Below, piece after piece: positions 60,101 to 64,000 of a stretch of DNA of 64,000 nt. Within the stretch, counting starts at the first letter, position 1; every line of letters starts with the position of its first letter. The translations under genes were made by a program, and so were the position numbers. Under the pieces are notes generated by a model, which was given only the letters and a program-made list of their open reading frames with translations, searched no databases and was not told the origin of the DNA. The DNA is taken from NCBI RefSeq assembly GCF_004337985.1, contig NC_043743.1, positions 1,442,629 to 1,506,628 on the forward strand, read 5' to 3'. Origin of the DNA: Pyricularia pennisetigena (Eukaryota; Ascomycota; Sordariomycetes; Magnaporthales; Pyriculariaceae).

Positions 60101-60453
60101 CGCCCCTTCGAGACATGGTGCTGGGCCGCCTACAGGATTACTTTGCCATGTGGACCTCTGTCATAACGGAACTGCTGAACGAAAACGGACAGGGAGATTC
60201 ATTGGTGTGGGATGGCAAGCCCGAGGAGTATGCAAACGACTGGGACACGCGGCAGGATGTGCGTGATCGCGCCTTCGCCTACCGTGACCAGGTGCATACC
60301 GAGCACACTTTTCCTTTTGTGCAGATGATACTGCAGGGACTTGTGCAGGCTGTTGGTGGAGAAGCGACCTTTCAAGAGCAATGGGCCGTCAACGTCGACA
60401 AGGATGTCATAGCAGGGTTCCAGAGTCTTTCGGCGCGTTACACTGGTTCCTGA
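57189..60453 (+). CDS. KAP120: Importin-beta family karyopherin KAP120
   Basis: Two exons (57189-57353, 57469-60453; phase 0, GTGAGC/CAG) give 1049 residues. The importin-beta N-terminal (Ran-binding) domain begins with LNLQELCSKLLQAGS and QSASQQLTAWETYPDYYAG and, after the splice, VFLDKSVQREIRYLAIILLK and NGIDKGWR. Helical HEAT-like repeats fill the rest. The length and the start match the Kap120/importin-11 group. In yeast Kap120 imports cargo such as the ribosome-assembly factor Rpf1 into the nucleus. A Gly/Ser-rich loop (SSGGDGGSKSKVEG) near residue 310 is the only low-complexity insertion. No oddities were seen in the rest of the frame, and the stop lies just before an AAAT repeat. Confidence 0.93.
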
Positions 60454-60462
60454 CGGACCGTA

Positions 60463-60508
60463 AAAAATAAATAAATAAATAAATGAATGAATAAAAAATA
60501 AAAATCAA
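60463..60508. repeat. AAAT tetranucleotide repeat
   Basis: Imperfect AAAT/AATG units start ten bases after the KAP120 stop and contain several AATAAA-like signals, so they may also serve polyadenylation. Confidence 0.85.
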
Positions 60509-61256
60509 ATTGGACGCGTACCGATACTGGGCATTTTGGAATGAATATGGGGAATATATCTATTGATTTGTGAAAACTATGATAGGGAAAGATTTGGCGA
60601 CGATACCCACTACTGTAGTACAGTTTACTTTAGTTTTGCGAACGGGTCATGAGTGGAACTTGTTTCAATTAATGATCCTTGATGAGGCGGTTCGGATCAT
60701 GACAGTGTTATCGACGCTCGCACCATTCTATCAAAACCACCCACCCCGCTTGATCTTGATATTAGCACTGCATACATTTACCAATCAAGGAGGTTTGTAT
60801 GGCTGGCACTTCTCCGATTGGTGCGTCTGGCAAGGCAACTTTGGTCTGTTGTCAGGTTATCCAATATACTCCGTAGTCTAGATGCAGAAGGCCACCAACA
60901 GCAAAGTGAAGAGTGGTCGACAAACATTTCCCTTGTGGGATTGATTGGAAACTCGTCAGAAATGAGAAGACGCATGAAGGTCTTCCCGAAATCCCACCCG
61001 ATTTTGTGTTTGGTTCGGGCCAAGGCAAGGTGAAATGCAGCCCTGTTTTCTTGGAAAAAGTCTGGAACCAAGAGACTGGCGCGGACCGTACAACGGTGCA
61101 TATCTTTTCCGCATTTAAGGCTTTTGAAGGGGGGTGTTTGCTGGGTGGGGGTTTAAGTTTTAATGCAAAGAACCCATAGAAGAAGGCCCTTTCTTTCGTA
61201 ATTTACAGAAAAAGAAATAAAAGGTCAACAGCATCACTGGAAACGAGAATGACATT

Positions 61257-61278
61257 TTTGTTTGTTTGTTTGTTTGTT
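61257..61278. repeat. TTTG tetranucleotide repeat
   Basis: Five perfect TTTG units. Confidence 0.9.
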
Positions 61279-62935
61279 CTACAAGCACACCTTCCGTCAG
61301 GGAAAAAAAAAAAAAGAAAAGAAAAGAAAAGATAAGATAAAATAATAATAAATCCCAATGAAATAAAGCATGAGTCCTAGCGCACACTGGACACTGGGGC
61401 TACTGCGAGTCGCTGTCAATTACGCGTCTCGATTATCAGGCTTTTGTTCTTAACATGCAGAATTGCCCGATTGGGAATATTTCAACGACATCAAGAGTCG
61501 ACCAAACCTGCCGCTTTTGGATGGTCCACCAACCCAATTATGTAAAACCAACGAGAAAAAAAATAAAATACTGACAGAAGCAACAAATTTGACATTTTGC
61601 GTTTGCGTGCGACCAAAAGGAAAAAAAGGGGGGGAGGCAAATTGTTAGTCTTTTTTTTTTTTGTCCCTTGTCCCCCTTCCCCTCCCCGTTATCCATAATT
61701 GGCCGATTTTCCCTGTAAAACATGCATCAACTCTGCATTGGCGCAGGGAGGGACTCGGCGGCATAAGTTTTGGTTACGATTTTGGGTTGCAATAAGGGGA
61801 GAATCAAAAAGAAGAAACAAAACAATGAGGATCACGTTCAGTTCAGAGAGCCCACCTTTTTTCTTTTGAACGGTTTTCCAGAAAACCCTGATTGATCCTT
61901 GGTGGTGGCTTAAGGCTGGTACAAAGAAAGACCAGCTGCAGATCATGTATATCAGGCTGGGTCCCCCGGGAACCGCGATACGTCACGCACGTCAAGTCGG
62001 GATCCGAGAGAAATCAAACCAACCTTGTCTAAAGCCGGCGGTTATTTATTTATCAGGCCGTAGTTTCAAGCGAGTTGTTCTGCCGGGCTGCTGAGTGAGG
62101 GATGTCTCCGCGGCGATTGGTGGGTATATCTTTTCTTTTTGGTTTCTTGTCATGGACAGCCTTAAGGTCTTTTTTTTTTATATATACCTGTTTTTTTTCG
62201 TCCAGTGCGCAATCAAACTCTCAGCTCTCTCTTGTCATATTGGGGCTGCTAAAGGAAACACAAAATAATTAGTAACAGTAATAAAATAAAAGTGACCGGG
62301 CTTTATTTTTGATCAACTGCGGATTTGGGTTCGGTGTCCGCCGGATCCCGCACCAATCTCCCCTTGACAGATAAAACTGGGTCGAGTATAGAGGCGAGTT
62401 ACAACTGAAATACTCTTTTTTTTTCTCACTCACATCGGTGTCTTTTTTTTTCACTTTCTTTGCATCCCTGGGTAGAGACTGGGCTGGAAGCCAAGAATAG
62501 CTGATTTGTGCTGGCTGCAGGTTTCCGTTGATGCCGACTGATGCCATCCATTCTCACTTCATCTTTTCCGCTCACGCTCTTCCTTGATTCGACTCTCTTG
62601 GCTACTTTGTCAGTTGTCCTCGATCATATGTTCCCTTTTGGGTCATAATCGGTTAAGCCAGGGTGTCAAGGAGGGCCCCAGGGACTGTCATGATTTGAGG
62701 GATCGGAAGCAAAACAAAAAAAGACTTTTTTTGAAATACGAGCTTTGGTCTTGACAGAGTCTTTCAGCAACACCCTCTATTTGTAAAAAAAAAAGCCAAA
62801 CGCTATATTCCAGTCTGTGCCTTGGCGATTCTGGTTCGGATGACAGTCTATGGAGAAACTGTCATCCCTTTTTTTTTTCTTTTTTACTTGAACTTGTACC
62901 TACATGTCTGCACAACTCCCTGAACAAGCCCCAGA

Positions 62936-64000
62936 ATGAACACTGAACAGGCGGCAAAGCTGCCAACGCCCGACGACCCCAGATGGTTTACGGGCGCCTA
63001 CAACAGCACGATGGAGGAGTTGGGTGCACAGTTAATCCAGGAGGAGCTCGGGCGGAAAGCGTCCAACACGGAATCCATACCAGAATCAAGACAATTACCG
63101 GTGGTACAACAGTCCACCGTCGCAGCAGACGGCGTCACGGTCTTCTACCGCCACGCCGGGCCCGAATCGCCAACGGCACCCACCATCGTGCTGCTGCACG
63201 GCTTCCCCAGCTCTTCCTTTATGTTCCGCAACCTGATACCGCACCTCGCCCTCGCCGGCTACCGCGTCTTCGCCCCTGACCTGCCGGGCTTCGGCTTCAC
63301 CGACGTCGACCCGGGCCGCGACTACGACTACACGTTCCAAAACCTGGCGACGACCTTTGAGGGCTTCGTGGAAGCGCTGCAGCTGCGCCGCTTCGCGCTC
63401 TACGTCTTCGACCTGGGCGCCCCCGTGGGCCTGCGCTTCGCCCTGCGGCGGCCCGACGCCGTCGTCGCCCTCGTGACCCAGAACGGCAACCTCTACAGCG
63501 AGGGGCTCGCGCGCGCCTTCTGGGCCCCCTTCGAGGCCTACTGGGCCCACCCGACGCCTCGGAGCTGCCCGCCCGCCCGCCACGCCCTGCGCGGCCTGGT
63601 CGAGTACCCGGCCACGCGGTGGCGGTACACGCAGGGCCAGCCCTCGCCGGGCCGCGTGCCCCGCGAGCCCAGCGACCTGGACCAGACCCTGCTCGACCGG
63701 CCCGGCGTCAAGGACCTGCACCTGGACCTGTTCCACGACTACCGCACCAACGTCGAGCTCTACCCGGCCTTTCAGCGCTACCTGGCCCAGTCCCTCGTGC
63801 CCGTGCTCGCCGTCTGGGGCCGCAACGACCCCATATACACCCCCGACGGCGCCGTCGCCTTCAGGCGCGACGTCAGGGACATGGAGATTCGGTGGATCGA
63901 CGCCGGCCACTTTGCCCTCGAGGGGAACGAGGCCGACGTCGCCGGCGCCATGTGCGACTTTTTTGATACTTATTACATATTCAGCCCCTCGGCTACATGA
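62936..64000 (+). CDS. Alpha/beta-hydrolase of the epoxide hydrolase / dehalogenase-like type
   Basis: A single exon of 354 residues that ends exactly at the window edge (TGA 63998-64000). The oxyanion segment is LLHGFPSSSFMFRNLIPHLA (from 87), then APDLPGFGFTD. The nucleophile elbow is YVFDLGAPVG with D159 in place of Ser, as in epoxide hydrolases and haloalkane dehalogenases. The acid is probably D298 in VWGRNDPIYTP and the base H325 in DAGHFALEG. The cap region holds LHLDLFHDYRTNVELYPAFQ, which I recognise from bacterial relatives. An N-terminal extension of about 55 residues precedes the fold. No signal peptide or intron. The reading frame is very rich in G and C at third positions in contrast to the AT-rich flank, a hint of transfer or strong codon bias. 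Substrate is unknown. Confidence 0.9.
   Translation: MNTEQAAKLPTPDDPRWFTGAYNSTMEELGAQLIQEELGRKASNTESIPESRQLPVVQQSTVAADGVTVFYRHAGPESPTAPTIVLLHGFPSSSFMFRNLIPHLALAGYRVFAPDLPGFGFTDVDPGRDYDYTFQNLATTFEGFVEALQLRRFALYVFDLGAPVGLRFALRRPDAVVALVTQNGNLYSEGLARAFWAPFEAYWAHPTPRSCPPARHALRGLVEYPATRWRYTQGQPSPGRVPREPSDLDQTLLDRPGVKDLHLDLFHDYRTNVELYPAFQRYLAQSLVPVLAVWGRNDPIYTPDGAVAFRRDVRDMEIRWIDAGHFALEGNEADVAGAMCDFFDTYYIFSPSAT

Larger units (their letters stand above)
60454..62935. other. 2.5 kb intergenic region with simple repeats
   Basis: It contains an AAAT/GAAT repeat at 60463-60508, a TTTG repeat at 61257-61278 and an AAAAG/AATAA stretch at about 61311-61352. It should contain the KAP120 3' UTR and the promoter and leader of the hydrolase gene. 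No protein family is recognised; the base composition is much more AT-rich than the gene to its right. Confidence 0.5.

Noticed and set aside
63095..63910. Open frame on - of about 270 codons
   Set aside because: Shadow of the GC-rich hydrolase gene; Gly/Val/Glu-rich composition without a family.

Overview
This window reads as nuclear DNA of a filamentous ascomycete, most likely a Sordariomycete. The evidence is genes with several short GT-AG introns, pyrimidine-rich leaders, and a set of single-copy Pezizomycotina genes: NoxA/NOX1 NADPH oxidase, class I myosin, PFA4, IES4 and a TINA/Msd1-type spindle-pole protein. The genus is not fixed by the sequence; a Magnaporthales-like fungus is a guess from protein style only. 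Two N gaps (27487-27499 and 35059-35664) and several homopolymer runs show a draft short-read assembly.

Layout, left to right. 1-5.6 kb is nearly gene-free apart from a small Cys/His-rich protein (832-1083). 5.6-13.5 kb holds an F-box/TPR protein (+), an Hsp70-like ATPase (-) and, head to head with it, a coiled-coil protein of unknown function (+). 14.2-19.4 kb holds a TINA/Msd1/SSX2IP-like protein and the ribosome-biogenesis factor RRP7 (both -). 21-22.8 kb is indoleamine 2,3-dioxygenase (-). 25.7-26.6 kb is the INO80 subunit IES4 (+). 29-31.6 kb is the GID/CTLH ubiquitin-ligase subunit GID1/VID30 (+), followed by a 5' fragment of a SYM1/Mpv17 gene (-) whose rest is missing. 33.1-35 kb is a basic protein of unknown function. 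37.9-39.8 kb is NOX1 (-). After 5.3 kb without a recognisable gene come myosin I (+), PFA4 (-), a multi-pass CAP10-type glycosyltransferase (+), a zinc-ribbon metallo-beta-lactamase-fold protein (-), the importin KAP120 (+) and, at the right edge, a GC-rich bacterial-style alpha/beta hydrolase (+).

The genes do not form an obvious biosynthetic or defence cluster. Several relate to polarised growth in general (NOX1, myosin I, PFA4, TINA), but their proximity may be chance. No tRNA, rRNA, CRISPR array or intact transposon was recognised by eye.

The most notable sequence-level observations are: (1) two introns of the F-box/TPR gene keep the reading frame only with a GC donor that sits 4 nt before a competing GT donor, a frame-switching tandem donor present twice in one gene; (2) myosin I has Glu at the TEDS position, where yeast type I myosins have a phosphorylated Ser; (3) the CAP10 protein lacks the usual S-G-R-F signature; (4) a poly-Asn insertion splits the metallo-beta-lactamase-fold protein; (5) the SYM1 gene is cut at a poly-G/poly-T junction. 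The coiled-coil protein at 11.5 kb and the MCYQ micro-protein at 0.8 kb are the best candidates for undescribed biology, but no new system is demonstrated. Splice sites were read by hand and checked for phase; where they were not unique this is stated.
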